The notes under the pieces are model-generated. The model was not told the DNA's origin and searched no databases. It saw nothing but the letters and a program-made list of their open reading frames with translations. Of a stretch of DNA of 6,548 nucleotides, positions 1-6,548 are shown in pieces; the stretch's first letter is position 1; the number at the start of each line of letters is the position of its first letter. Made by a program: the position numbers and the translations under genes. Source of the stretch: DASVEE01 sp036399695 (GTDB lineage: Bacteria > Acidobacteriota > Thermoanaerobaculia > Gp7-AA8); assembly GCA_036399695.1 (NCBI GenBank), contig DASWMP010000221.1, positions 1 to 6,548 of the forward strand, read 5' to 3'.

Positions 1-41
1 CGTGCCCGCGGGTGCCCGATATTCGGCGGAATCTGAATGTG

Positions 42-63
42 GGACAGACACTCCTGTCTGTCC
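42..63. repeat. Short perfect hairpin in non-coding left edge
   Basis: Perfect 9-bp inverted repeat, GGACAGACA (42-50) and TGTCTGTCC (55-63), with a 4-base CTCC loop. It lies about 140 bases downstream of the propeller gene's stop codon and 18 bases outside the 121-bp repeat. No T-tract follows on either strand, so it is not a standard intrinsic terminator. The remainder of 1-80 shows no gene. Confidence 0.6.
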
Positions 64-80
64 GCGCCCGCAGGCGCCGG

Positions 81-201
81 TTCATCGACGGCAGAACCAA
101 GGGAGTAGATCGAGGCGCACCGTTTTGAGACACCCTCCGAAAGCCACCGCTCTTTTACACGTGTAGCAGAGCGGTGGCTTTCGCCACCGCACTCCGAGAT
201 C
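81..201 (-). repeat. 121-bp dispersed 3'-flank repeat, copy 1
   Basis: This copy matches the reverse complement of 6421-6541 with five substitutions in 121 bases (at 107, 115, 119, 142 and 179) and no gaps. Read on the minus strand it starts two bases after the propeller gene's TGA. Its core is a perfect 16-bp stem (138-153 with 168-183) around a 14-base loop that contains the self-complementary 10-mer TACACGTGTA. An alternative hairpin pairs 171-178 with 183-190 and, in the minus-strand transcript, closes on a GAAA loop. There is no T-run and no open frame of note. It looks like an intergenic repeat family or structured 3' element; whether it terminates transcription is unknown. Confidence 0.85.
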
Positions 202-202
202 G

Positions 203-1375
203 TCAAAGCGGTAACCGCAGCACGACTGCTTCCTTGTGGCCGCCGCTCGCGGCCACGTAGTACAGATCGCCGCCCACCACCACGCCCAGCGTCGGTTCGT
301 CCATCGCGGGGTGGTTGCGCTCGAGCACCTGCCACGACGTCACCCGCTCCCCTTTCAGCGCGAGGCGCACGATGCGGTGCGGGTTTACGCCGTTCTGGAT
401 GGCAATCAGCGCATCGCCGTGAAGCTCCATTCCGTCGATGCCGACCGCGGCAAAGTCCGACGGCAACTCCAGCGCTTTCGTCTTGCCGCTGCGCAGGTCG
501 ACGCTCCAGATCGCGCCGCTGTAATCGGCGACGTACAACGCGCCGCCGCGGATGGCGGAGCCCTGCGGCGAGCGCATGCCTTTGGCGAACTCCGCGAGCT
601 TGCCGTCTTTCAGACGGTAGATGGCGCCGGAGGCGTCCGACACGTACACCGCGCCGTCATCCGCGACCGTGAGGTCATCGAAGTAATGCCGCCCTTCCGC
701 CGGCGCCGCGTACCTGGCGATCACTTTGCCGCTGTCGAGGTCGAACGCGAACAGCGCCACGTCGACCTCTTTCGCATAGCCGTCGGAGCGCTCCGAAGCG
801 GTGCTCGTCGCGTAGAGGATGCGCCGTTTTACGTCGACGCCCAGACCGTTGCTGCCCCAGATGCCGGTGGTGATGAAATCGGTGATGCTGCCGTCGCGGG
901 CGATGCGGAGGATCTTCCGCTTCCTGACCGAGCTGACGAAGGACGCGCCCGTCTTTGCGTCGTACGTGATGGCCTCCGTCGTCAGCTCCTTCGACGGGAT
1001 GCGGAAGGCGACGCTGCTCTTTGCGACCGGCGTCGCGGCGACGTCGCGCATGCGCGCTTCCACGGCGCGGAAGTCTGCGCGCGAGCGCAGGGAATCGAGA
1101 TCGGGATCGGAGAGGTCGAGCACCAGCTCCATCGCACCGAGGCGCTGCAGCTCGCGCATGGCGTCATCGGGGCGGCCGTTGAGCGCCAGCGCGCCGGCGT
1201 GATTGAAGATGACGACCGGATGATTCGGACGCAGCACCGCGAGCTGCTCGTTGAGGGCCAGATACTCGGGCCAGGCCTTGCGGTCGTAGGCGGCCCGCGC
1301 CTCCGTTGCCAGTTGCTGCGGCGTCTTCGGTTCCGCCGCGGCGAGCGTGAGGAGCAGGAGGAGTAAGGCCGTCAT
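203..1375 (-). CDS. Secreted SMP-30/gluconolactonase-like beta-propeller with TPR-like N-terminus
   Basis: A 390-residue protein. Residues 1-14 are a short hydrophobic leader (MTALLLLLLTLAAA) with a plausible AAA-E cleavage site, so export is likely, though the usual positive N-terminal charge is missing. Residues 20-110 are helical and TPR-like (EARAAYDRKAWPEYLALNEQL, then NHAGALALNGRPDDAMREL). Residues about 125-390 hold repeated beta-propeller blades typical of SMP-30/gluconolactonase/NHL-like proteins (LTVADDGAVYVSDASGAIYRL, GGALYVADYSGAIWSVDL). Such proteins include lactonases and non-enzymatic propellers; I cannot assign a substrate. The ATG at 1375 starts the signal peptide; a GTG two codons upstream (1381) is the alternative. 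Neither has a strong ribosome-binding site. The gene follows the csp terminator and is followed immediately by the 121-bp repeat. Confidence 0.85.
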   Translation of the reverse strand: MTALLLLLLTLAAAEPKTPQQLATEARAAYDRKAWPEYLALNEQLAVLRPNHPVVIFNHAGALALNGRPDDAMRELQRLGAMELVLDLSDPDLDSLRSRADFRAVEARMRDVAATPVAKSSVAFRIPSKELTTEAITYDAKTGASFVSSVRKRKILRIARDGSITDFITTGIWGSNGLGVDVKRRILYATSTASERSDGYAKEVDVALFAFDLDSGKVIARYAAPAEGRHYFDDLTVADDGAVYVSDASGAIYRLKDGKLAEFAKGMRSPQGSAIRGGALYVADYSGAIWSVDLRSGKTKALELPSDFAAVGIDGMELHGDALIAIQNGVNPHRIVRLALKGERVTSWQVLERNHPAMDEPTLGVVVGGDLYYVAASGGHKEAVVLRLPL

Positions 1376-1467
1376 GCTCACGGACGTTAGCCGACGAACC
1401 CCGTCACGAACGACACGGGACGCAGAACTTTGTGCGAACGATGGAACTCGCGAGAAGCAGCAGAAGC

Positions 1468-1495
1468 AAAAAGGCCGGACCTCTCGGCCCGGCCT
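1468..1495 (-). terminator. Rho-independent terminator of csp
   Basis: On the minus strand, AGGCCGG (1495-1489) and CCGGCCT (1478-1472) form a GC-rich 7-bp stem with a 10-base loop, followed directly by TTTTT (1472-1468). It starts 23 bases after the csp stop codon. This should isolate the cold-shock transcript from the propeller gene, whose start is about 95 bases further on. Confidence 0.85.
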
Positions 1496-1518
1496 GGGGG
1501 AAATCGGATCGACGCGGA

Positions 1519-1722
1519 TTAGATGACGGTGATGTTCGCGGCCTGCAGCCCCTTGGGGCCGCGGGTCACTTCGAACTCGACCTGCGCGCCTTCCTGGAGC
1601 GTGCGGAAGCCACGCGACTGGATGGCACTGAAGTGGGCGAAGACATCCTCGCCGCCTTCGGTCGTGATGAACCCGAAGCCTTTGGCTTCGTTGAACCACT
1701 TGACGGTTCCCTGCTGACGCAT
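1519..1722 (-). CDS. csp: Cold-shock domain protein (CspA family)
   Basis: A 67-residue protein with the standard length of a bacterial cold-shock protein: one five-stranded OB-fold that binds single-stranded RNA/DNA and melts mRNA structure in the cytoplasm. It shows the conserved GTVKWFN start (5-11), RNP1 KGFGFI (14-19), RNP2 VFAHF (27-31) and the closing GPKGLQAANI segment. The start is fixed by family length and by AAAGGAG (minus strand, 1737-1731) eight bases before ATG. The open frame continues upstream to 1803, but that extension has no cold-shock homology. The gene is monocistronic, with its own leader and terminator. Whether it is cold-induced or constitutive, and which paralogue it is, cannot be read here. 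The leader carries a hairpin that would cover the ribosome-binding site. Confidence 0.96.
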   Translation of the reverse strand: MRQQGTVKWFNEAKGFGFITTEGGEDVFAHFSAIQSRGFRTLQEGAQVEFEVTRGPKGLQAANITVI

Positions 1723-1725
1723 CTG

Positions 1726-1767
1726 CGGATCTCCTTTCGTGTAGTCGTGCTGCCTTTCGGAGATCCG
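1726..1767 (-). promoter_or_regulatory. Shine-Dalgarno-sequestering hairpin in csp leader
   Basis: In the csp mRNA, CGGATCTCC (minus strand 1767-1759) is perfectly complementary over 9 bp to GGAGATCCG (1734-1726), with a 24-base loop. The 3' arm contains the GGAG ribosome-binding site and ends three bases before the AUG. Folding would block translation. The loop-side flanks carry a direct repeat, GAAAGG. The inverted repeat is seen directly; a regulatory or temperature-sensing role is inferred by analogy with structured cspA leaders. Confidence 0.55.
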
Positions 1768-1855
1768 GAGAAGCAGTGCTACTCGGACAGCAACCTCCAG
1801 CAAGCGGCCTTTCGCAACGCCACCACAATCACGTGAATTCCGCGTTACGAATCGC

Positions 1856-2611
1856 TCAGCCCAGCTTGATGACGGAGAACATCGCCCCCTGCGGATCGGC
1901 GATCACGGAGAACCTGCCGACGTGCTCGATGTCCGTCGGCGGCACGATCGTCTGCCCGCCGAGCGACTGTGCTTTCGCCACCGTTCCGTCCGCATCGTCC
2001 ACGGCAAAGTACGGCATCCAGTGCGGCGGGATCGAGGGATCGGGAGGCGGCATGGCGCCGCCGATGGACCGGCCGTCGAGCTGCCACTCCGTGTAGTCGC
2101 CCCCTTCCTTCCACGTCCAGCCGAAGAGGCCTCCGTAGAAGGTACGCGCCGCGGGGATGTCCTTCGCCGACAGCTCGCTCCAGCAGACCGAGCCCGGCTC
2201 TCCCTGCAGGCGATAGCCGATGTGCTGGTTCGCCTGCCACAGGGCGATCACGGCGCCGACCGGATCCGTCAGCACGGCCATCCGTCCGGAATCGTACACA
2301 TCGAACGGACCGGCAACCACGTTCCCGCCGAGGCTCTTCGCCTTCTCGAGCGATTCATCGACGTTCGCCACGGCGACGTACGTCTGCCAGTTCGGCGGCA
2401 TCGCTCCCTGCTCGGGCATCATCTGATAGAGCGCGCCCACTTCCTTGCCGTCTTTCAACAGCATGATGTACGCCCCCTGGTCGCCCATGGGGATCTCGTT
2501 GGTGGTCCAGCCGAAGAGGTTCAGGTAAAAGTTTTTGGCGGCGCCGGCATCGGTGGTGGCCAGCTCGACCCAGCAGAAGTTCCCCGGAGCATGTGACGTG
2601 ACCTCGGGCAT
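1856..2611 (-). CDS. Tandem VOC/glyoxalase-fold protein (Cfp30B-like)
   Basis: A 251-residue protein made of two homologous VOC domains, about residues 8-128 and 138-251. Matching pairs show the duplication: GNFCWVEL with GSVCWSEL, FYLNLFGW with FYGGLFGW, SLGGNVVAGPFDV with SLGGQTIVPPTDI, and GRMAVLTDPVGAVIALW with GRFSVIADPQGAMFSVIK. The length and tandem layout match the cytosolic VOC family that includes mycobacterial Cfp30B; these resemble glyoxalase I, dioxygenases and antibiotic-resistance proteins, but most have no known substrate. I do not assign an enzymatic reaction. The start is supported by GGGGAGG five bases upstream of ATG. No signal peptide is visible. It lies 189 bases after hspR and 133 bases before csp on the same strand, too far for obvious translational coupling. 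Confidence 0.9.
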   Translation of the reverse strand: MPEVTSHAPGNFCWVELATTDAGAAKNFYLNLFGWTTNEIPMGDQGAYIMLLKDGKEVGALYQMMPEQGAMPPNWQTYVAVANVDESLEKAKSLGGNVVAGPFDVYDSGRMAVLTDPVGAVIALWQANQHIGYRLQGEPGSVCWSELSAKDIPAARTFYGGLFGWTWKEGGDYTEWQLDGRSIGGAMPPPDPSIPPHWMPYFAVDDADGTVAKAQSLGGQTIVPPTDIEHVGRFSVIADPQGAMFSVIKLG

Positions 2612-2642
2612 GTGTGCCTCCCCTGTTTGTTGATGGGGCGGG

Positions 2643-2675
2643 ATTCTACTGCCGAGGGTTGATGGGCGCGTGCAA
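2643..2675 (-). promoter_or_regulatory. Possible promoter of the VOC gene
   Basis: On the minus strand TAGAAT (2648-2643) matches the -10 consensus at five of six positions and lies 31 bases upstream of the start codon. The best nearby -35-like hexamer, TTGCAC (2675-2670), is 21 bases away, longer than the usual 16-18. This is a weak call based on motif similarity only. Confidence 0.25.
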
Positions 2676-2725
2676 CTGACGCGTAAAGGTGGCGGGAGCT
2701 ACGAAAAATGGGACAAATGGGACCG

Positions 2726-2793
2726 ATCGGACCTATGAAAAGCGGGGCACGCTACAGGTTGTAGAGTGGCATTCACCGCCACATAGGTCCGAT
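2726..2793. repeat. Branched inverted-repeat element downstream of hspR
   Basis: A perfect 12-bp inverted repeat, ATCGGACCTATG (2726-2737) and CATAGGTCCGAT (2782-2793), encloses two smaller stems: CTACA/TGTAG (2752-2756 with 2760-2764) and TGGC/GCCA (2767-2770 with 2778-2781). The predicted fold is a three-way-junction-like RNA. Adjacent DNA (2707-2722) repeats ATGGGAC twice. The element begins eight bases past the hspR stop. On the minus strand the closing arm is followed by T-rich sequence, so it may also end the dnaK-hspR transcript, but it is not a canonical terminator. Confidence 0.6.
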
Positions 2794-2800
2794 TGCTTTT

Positions 2801-3178
2801 TTACTGCCGTCGCGCCAGCTCGCGTGACGGGGACTTCACCAGCGCGTTCTCGCGCTCGATGCCGTGGCGTTTGTCCAGCATGCACTGGCGGATGTAGTTG
2901 ATCACGCGGTCGAACTCCACGTCGGCTTCGCGCATCATGCGGGCGAGCTCGAGGACCACTTCCACCCCGGCGAGGTTGACGCCGAGATCGCGCGTCAGCG
3001 TCAGGATCATCTCCAGCTTGCGGATCTCGTCCTCGCCGTAGAGGCGGGTGTTGCCCGAGGTGCGCGTCGGCTTGATCAATCCCTCGCGCTCGTAGAGGCG
3101 GAGCGTCTGGGGATGGATGTTGTAGCGTTCCGCGATGATCGAGATCATCACGAAACCGTCTGATCTTCGGCGGGCCAT
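2801..3178 (-). CDS. hspR: HspR, MerR-family heat-shock repressor
   Basis: A 125-residue MerR-type regulator. The N-terminal winged helix-turn-helix is clear: SIIAERYNIHPQTLRLYEREGLI (13-35), then the wing segment SGNTRLY (41-47), followed by the dimerisation-type helix. HspR represses dnaK-type operons by binding the HAIR inverted repeat (CTTGAGT-N7-ACTCAAG); in actinobacteria DnaK acts as co-repressor. Its place directly downstream of dnaK on the same strand supports this name over other MerR proteins. The ATG at 3178 is chosen because GGAG lies seven bases upstream. The frame stays open to 3247, but that extension only translates the intergenic heptamer repeat (QLPTAN-type peptides). The basic C-terminus (SPSRELARRQ) is ordinary. 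A HAIR-like site precedes dnaK at 5206-5226, suggesting autoregulation. Confidence 0.92.
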   Translation of the reverse strand: MARRRSDGFVMISIIAERYNIHPQTLRLYEREGLIKPTRTSGNTRLYGEDEIRKLEMILTLTRDLGVNLAGVEVVLELARMMREADVEFDRVINYIRQCMLDKRHGIERENALVKSPSRELARRQ

Positions 3179-3187
3179 GGCGGGTCT

Positions 3188-3273
3188 CCAGTTGGCAGTT
3201 GGCAGTTGGCAGTTGGCAGTGGCCCGGCAGGGGGTTTCTCCTGCCAACCGCCAACTGCCAACCGCCCAACTGC
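3188..3273. repeat. Heptamer tandem repeat and long stem-loop between dnaK and hspR
   Basis: Four exact copies of GTTGGCA occupy 3191-3218 on the plus strand, and 3241-3273 carries a degenerate inverted version (units such as CAACTGCCAACCGC). The two halves can pair into a long imperfect stem with CCTGCC/GGCAGG at the tip. In the dnaK-hspR transcript the structure begins two bases after the dnaK stop codon and ends at the hspR ribosome-binding site. It fills nearly all of the 96-base gap. It may affect mRNA stability or the DnaK:HspR ratio; that is inference. Confidence 0.75.
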
Positions 3274-3274
3274 G

Positions 3275-5176
<1,902 letters not shown>

Positions 5177-5205
5177 AATTTTTGTATCTCCTTCTGACTG
5201 GTACA

Positions 5206-5226
5206 CGTGAGTGTCTTGCAGTCAAC
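5206..5226. promoter_or_regulatory. HAIR-like HspR operator
   Basis: CGTGAGT (5206-5212), seven bases, then AGTCAAC (5220-5226). Against HAIR consensus CTTGAGT-N7-ACTCAAG this matches six of seven and five of seven positions with exact spacing. It lies 30-50 bases upstream of the dnaK start and downstream of the candidate promoter, where a bound repressor would block elongation or initiation. The presence of hspR in the same unit raises the prior. Confidence 0.5.
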
Positions 5227-5251
5227 TTTGTTCGCTGCACATCGAAACCTG

Positions 5252-5281
5252 AGTCTATCAGCATTAATTTCGGAACTGCAA
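5252..5281 (-). promoter_or_regulatory. Possible dnaK promoter
   Basis: On the minus strand TTGCAG (5281-5276), 18 bases, then TAGACT (5257-5252) resembles a sigma-70-type promoter (-10 matches four of six). It would give a leader of about 70 bases containing the HAIR-like site. The call rests on weak motif matches only. Confidence 0.3.
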
Positions 5282-5307
5282 GGGGGCGGTTATGAGTGAC
5301 GGCGGCA

Positions 5308-5623
5308 CTTGCAGAGGTGACGCCGTTGCTTGCAGAAGCATGCGGATGCTTCTACAAGTGACACGGCAGCTTCCAGAAGCGACGACGTCACGGCCAGAAC
5401 TGACGGTCGTCCGCTCCAGCGGGGACGTTTTTGGTTCCGGCGGGGACGTCGTTGGTTCCGGCGGGAACGATGTCGGTTCCAGCGGGGACGATGTCGGTTC
5501 CGGCGGGGACGATGTCGGTTCCGGCGGGGACGATCGTCCGTTCCGTCGGGAACGATGTTGGTTCCAGCGGGGACGATGTCGGTTCCAGCGGGGACGATGC
5601 CCCTTCAAGAGATGACGGGGCCG
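5308..5623. repeat. 21-bp phased direct-repeat array, about 15 units
   Basis: Nine well-conserved units run from 5413 to 5602 (consensus about GTTCCrGCGGGGACGATGTCG), each 21 bases except one of 22 (5518-5539). The same period continues upstream through five degenerate units (starts 5308, 5329, 5349, 5370, 5391; core CTTCCAGAAGcGAC) and one degenerate unit downstream ending near 5623. Each conserved unit holds an imperfect palindrome, GTTCC-N4-GGGAC or GGAAC. Twenty-one bases is two DNA helical turns, so the sites face one side of the helix. The 20- and 22-base units break any reading frame, which argues against a coding repeat. Confidence 0.85.
5329..5358. repeat. 13-bp stem hairpin inside the array
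   Basis: Arms 5329-5341 (CTTGCAGAAGCAT) and 5346-5358 (ATGCTTCTACAAG) pair at 12 of 13 positions around a GCGG loop. The one mismatch is C-A in a plus-strand RNA but a U-G wobble in a minus-strand RNA. No T-tract follows. Confidence 0.65.
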
Positions 5624-5634
5624 GTTCGCGAACC
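5623..5634. promoter_or_regulatory. Perfect 12-bp palindrome upstream of the BI-1 gene
   Basis: GGTTCGCGAACC is perfectly self-complementary and lies about 70 bases before the BI-1 start, directly at the end of the 21-bp array. It shares the GTTC/GAAC arms of the array units and could be the strongest member of the same site family. A binding protein is not identifiable here. Confidence 0.4.
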
Positions 5635-5704
5635 AGCCATCTATCGGCACCATGCAAGGTTCCTGGCCCAGCCATTGTTATGCTTGCGCAACTGGAGGAC
5701 TTCT

Positions 5705-6412
5705 ATGGGTCAGTATCCGTATCGTTCAGAACAACCAGGATGGATCGACGGCCGCACGGCTGAGAGCGGTCTGCGGGAGCGGGCGTTCTTCCGCTCCGTG
5801 TATGCGTGGATGTTCGGCGGGTTGATGCTCACCGCGGCGGCGGCAGTTTGGGTCGCGCTTTCGCCTGCGATGCGAAGCATCGTCATGCCGCTGCGCTGGG
5901 TGCTGCTGATTGCCGAGCTGGGGATGGTGTTCTACCTGTCGTTCCGAATCCAGAAGATCTCGGCCGCGACAGCCGCGTCGCTGTTTCTCGTGTATTCGTT
6001 GCTGAACGGGCTGACGCTCAGCATCATTTTCTTGGCGTACAACCTGCCGACGATTTTCCAGGCCTTCATCAGCGCGGCGGGCATGTTCGGGGCGATGTCG
6101 ATCTACGGCATGGTCACGAAGCGGAGTCTCGCCTCCTGGGGCTCGTTCCTGATGATGGGTGTGATTGGTCTCGTCATCGCCAGCGTGGTGAACATCTTCC
6201 TCAAGTCGTCGCCGATGGGCTGGATCATCTCAGTGATCGGCGTCTTCGTCTTCCTCGGCCTGACGGCCTATGACACGCAGAAGCTGAAGTCGTATGCGCA
6301 GGCCGGCGAGCTGCGCGAGAACCTGGCCATCATCGGCGCCCTCGCGCTCTATCTCGACTTCATCAACCTGTTCCTCTTCATGCTGCGCCTCTTCGGCGGC
6401 AACCGGAGGTAA
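5705..6412 (+). CDS. Bax inhibitor-1 (BI-1/YetJ/YbhL) family membrane protein
   Basis: A 235-residue integral membrane protein with about seven hydrophobic segments (roughly 36-52, 63-80, 89-110, 118-136, 146-166, 173-187, 207-229), the usual length and topology of the BI-1/TMBIM family. Conserved signatures are NGLTLSIIF (101-109), LTAYDTQKLK (186-195) and LYLDFINLFLFMLRLFG (215-231). Asp190 and Asp218 match the di-aspartyl pair that acts as pH sensor in the Bacillus YetJ calcium-leak channel, so a calcium or ion leak across the inner membrane is plausible; function in most bacteria is unproven. The start is set by GGAGG six bases before ATG. The frame is open far upstream, but only through the repeat array. 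The gene is divergent from dnaK and is followed eight bases after its stop by the 121-bp repeat. Confidence 0.95.
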   Translation: MGQYPYRSEQPGWIDGRTAESGLRERAFFRSVYAWMFGGLMLTAAAAVWVALSPAMRSIVMPLRWVLLIAELGMVFYLSFRIQKISAATAASLFLVYSLLNGLTLSIIFLAYNLPTIFQAFISAAGMFGAMSIYGMVTKRSLASWGSFLMMGVIGLVIASVVNIFLKSSPMGWIISVIGVFVFLGLTAYDTQKLKSYAQAGELRENLAIIGALALYLDFINLFLFMLRLFGGNRR

Positions 6413-6420
6413 CCGCATCT

Positions 6421-6541
6421 GATCTCGGAGTGCGGTGGCGAACGCCACCGCTCTGCTACACGTGTAAAAGAGCGGTGGCGTTCGGAGGGTGTCTCAAAAC
6501 GGCGCGTCTCGATCGACTCCCTTGGTTCTGCCGTCGATGAA
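6421..6541 (+). repeat. 121-bp dispersed 3'-flank repeat, copy 2
   Basis: Inverted partner of copy 1 (five differences in 121). It starts eight bases after the BI-1 TAA, in the same orientation relative to its gene as copy 1. The core 16-bp stem pairs CGAACGCCACCGCTCT (6439-6454) with AGAGCGGTGGCGTTCG (6469-6484) around a 14-base loop holding TACACGTGTA. The alternative hairpin pairs GCGGTGGCG (6432-6440) with CGCCACCGC (6443-6451). The left boundary is sharp; similarity on the right becomes unclear a few bases before the window ends. Confidence 0.85.
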
Positions 6542-6548
6542 GGCGGCG

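Larger units (their letters stand above)
5177..5704. other. Divergent intergenic region between dnaK and the BI-1 gene
   Basis: This 528-base region has no credible gene. From dnaK outward it holds the dnaK ribosome-binding site, the HAIR-like operator, a possible promoter, a 30-base hairpin inside a 21-bp repeat array, a perfect 12-bp palindrome, and the BI-1 ribosome-binding site GGAGG (5694-5698). Open frames on both strands here translate the repeat (VPAGT-type peptides in several frames), lack ribosome-binding sites and are not called. I see no convincing sigma-70 promoter for the BI-1 gene. Confidence 0.8.

Noticed and set aside
236..1366. Plus-strand open frame of 376 codons opposite the propeller gene
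   Set aside because: Antisense shadow: composition dominated by Arg, Ala, Val and His, no recognisable domain, and the opposite strand has a clear signal peptide and propeller repeats.
1774..1782. CIRCE-like half-site (GTAGCACTG on the minus strand) upstream of csp
   Set aside because: Seven of nine matches to one CIRCE arm, but no second arm at the required spacing.
1829..1836. CACGTG-containing palindromes at several sites (158, 1830, 5204, 6458)
   Set aside because: A few CACGTG hexamers are expected by chance in a G+C-rich window of this size; two of them are merely the two repeat copies.
2751..2782. Resemblance of this stretch to the core of the 121-bp repeat (TGTAG...GTGGC...GCCAC)
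   Set aside because: The match needs several gaps and both are GC-rich hairpins, so common descent cannot be supported by eye.
3179..3247. N-terminal extension of HspR to an upstream ATG
   Set aside because: The extra residues translate the heptamer repeat, and a good ribosome-binding site precedes the ATG at 3178.
5388..5675. Repetitive VPAGT-type proteins on both strands across the array
   Set aside because: The repeat unit is near-palindromic, so VPAGT appears on both strands and in several frames. A 22-base unit breaks frame and no ribosome-binding site precedes these frames.

Overview
The window is a G+C-rich bacterial chromosome segment carrying six protein genes, mostly stress-related. 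Five lie on the minus strand: in transcription order dnaK, hspR, a two-domain VOC (glyoxalase-fold) protein, a small cold-shock protein, and a secreted SMP-30/gluconolactonase-like beta-propeller. One lies on the plus strand: a Bax-inhibitor-1 (BI-1/YetJ) family membrane protein, divergent from dnaK. A dnaK followed by its MerR-type repressor hspR, without grpE or dnaJ between them, together with several short intergenic repeat types, fits a high-GC phylum such as Acidobacteriota. That assignment is an inference; no rRNA or other marker is present.

Layout. 1-202: non-coding, with a small hairpin (42-63) and copy 1 of a 121-bp repeat (81-201). 203-1375: propeller gene. 1376-1518: csp terminator and upstream DNA. 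1519-1722: csp, with a leader whose hairpin would bury the Shine-Dalgarno site. 1856-2611: VOC protein. 2612-2800: structured inverted-repeat element. 2801-3178: hspR. 3179-3274: heptamer repeat and long stem-loop between dnaK and hspR. 3275-5176: dnaK. 5177-5704: a 528-bp divergent intergenic region holding the dnaK leader, an HspR (HAIR)-like operator, a possible promoter, a 21-bp phased repeat array and a 12-bp perfect palindrome. 5705-6412: BI-1 gene. 6421-6541: copy 2 of the 121-bp repeat, inverted relative to copy 1.

How it works together. DnaK is the main Hsp70 chaperone. HspR probably represses the dnaK-hspR unit through the HAIR-like site, with DnaK as co-repressor as known in actinobacteria. 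The cold-shock gene is single, with its own terminator and a leader that looks able to regulate translation by folding. The BI-1, VOC and propeller genes are probably independent.

Most unusual are the non-coding elements. The two 121-bp repeat copies each sit immediately 3' of a stop codon in the same orientation relative to that gene, and two of their five differences are a compensatory base-pair change in a 16-bp stem. The second is the helically phased 21-bp array between dnaK and the BI-1 gene.
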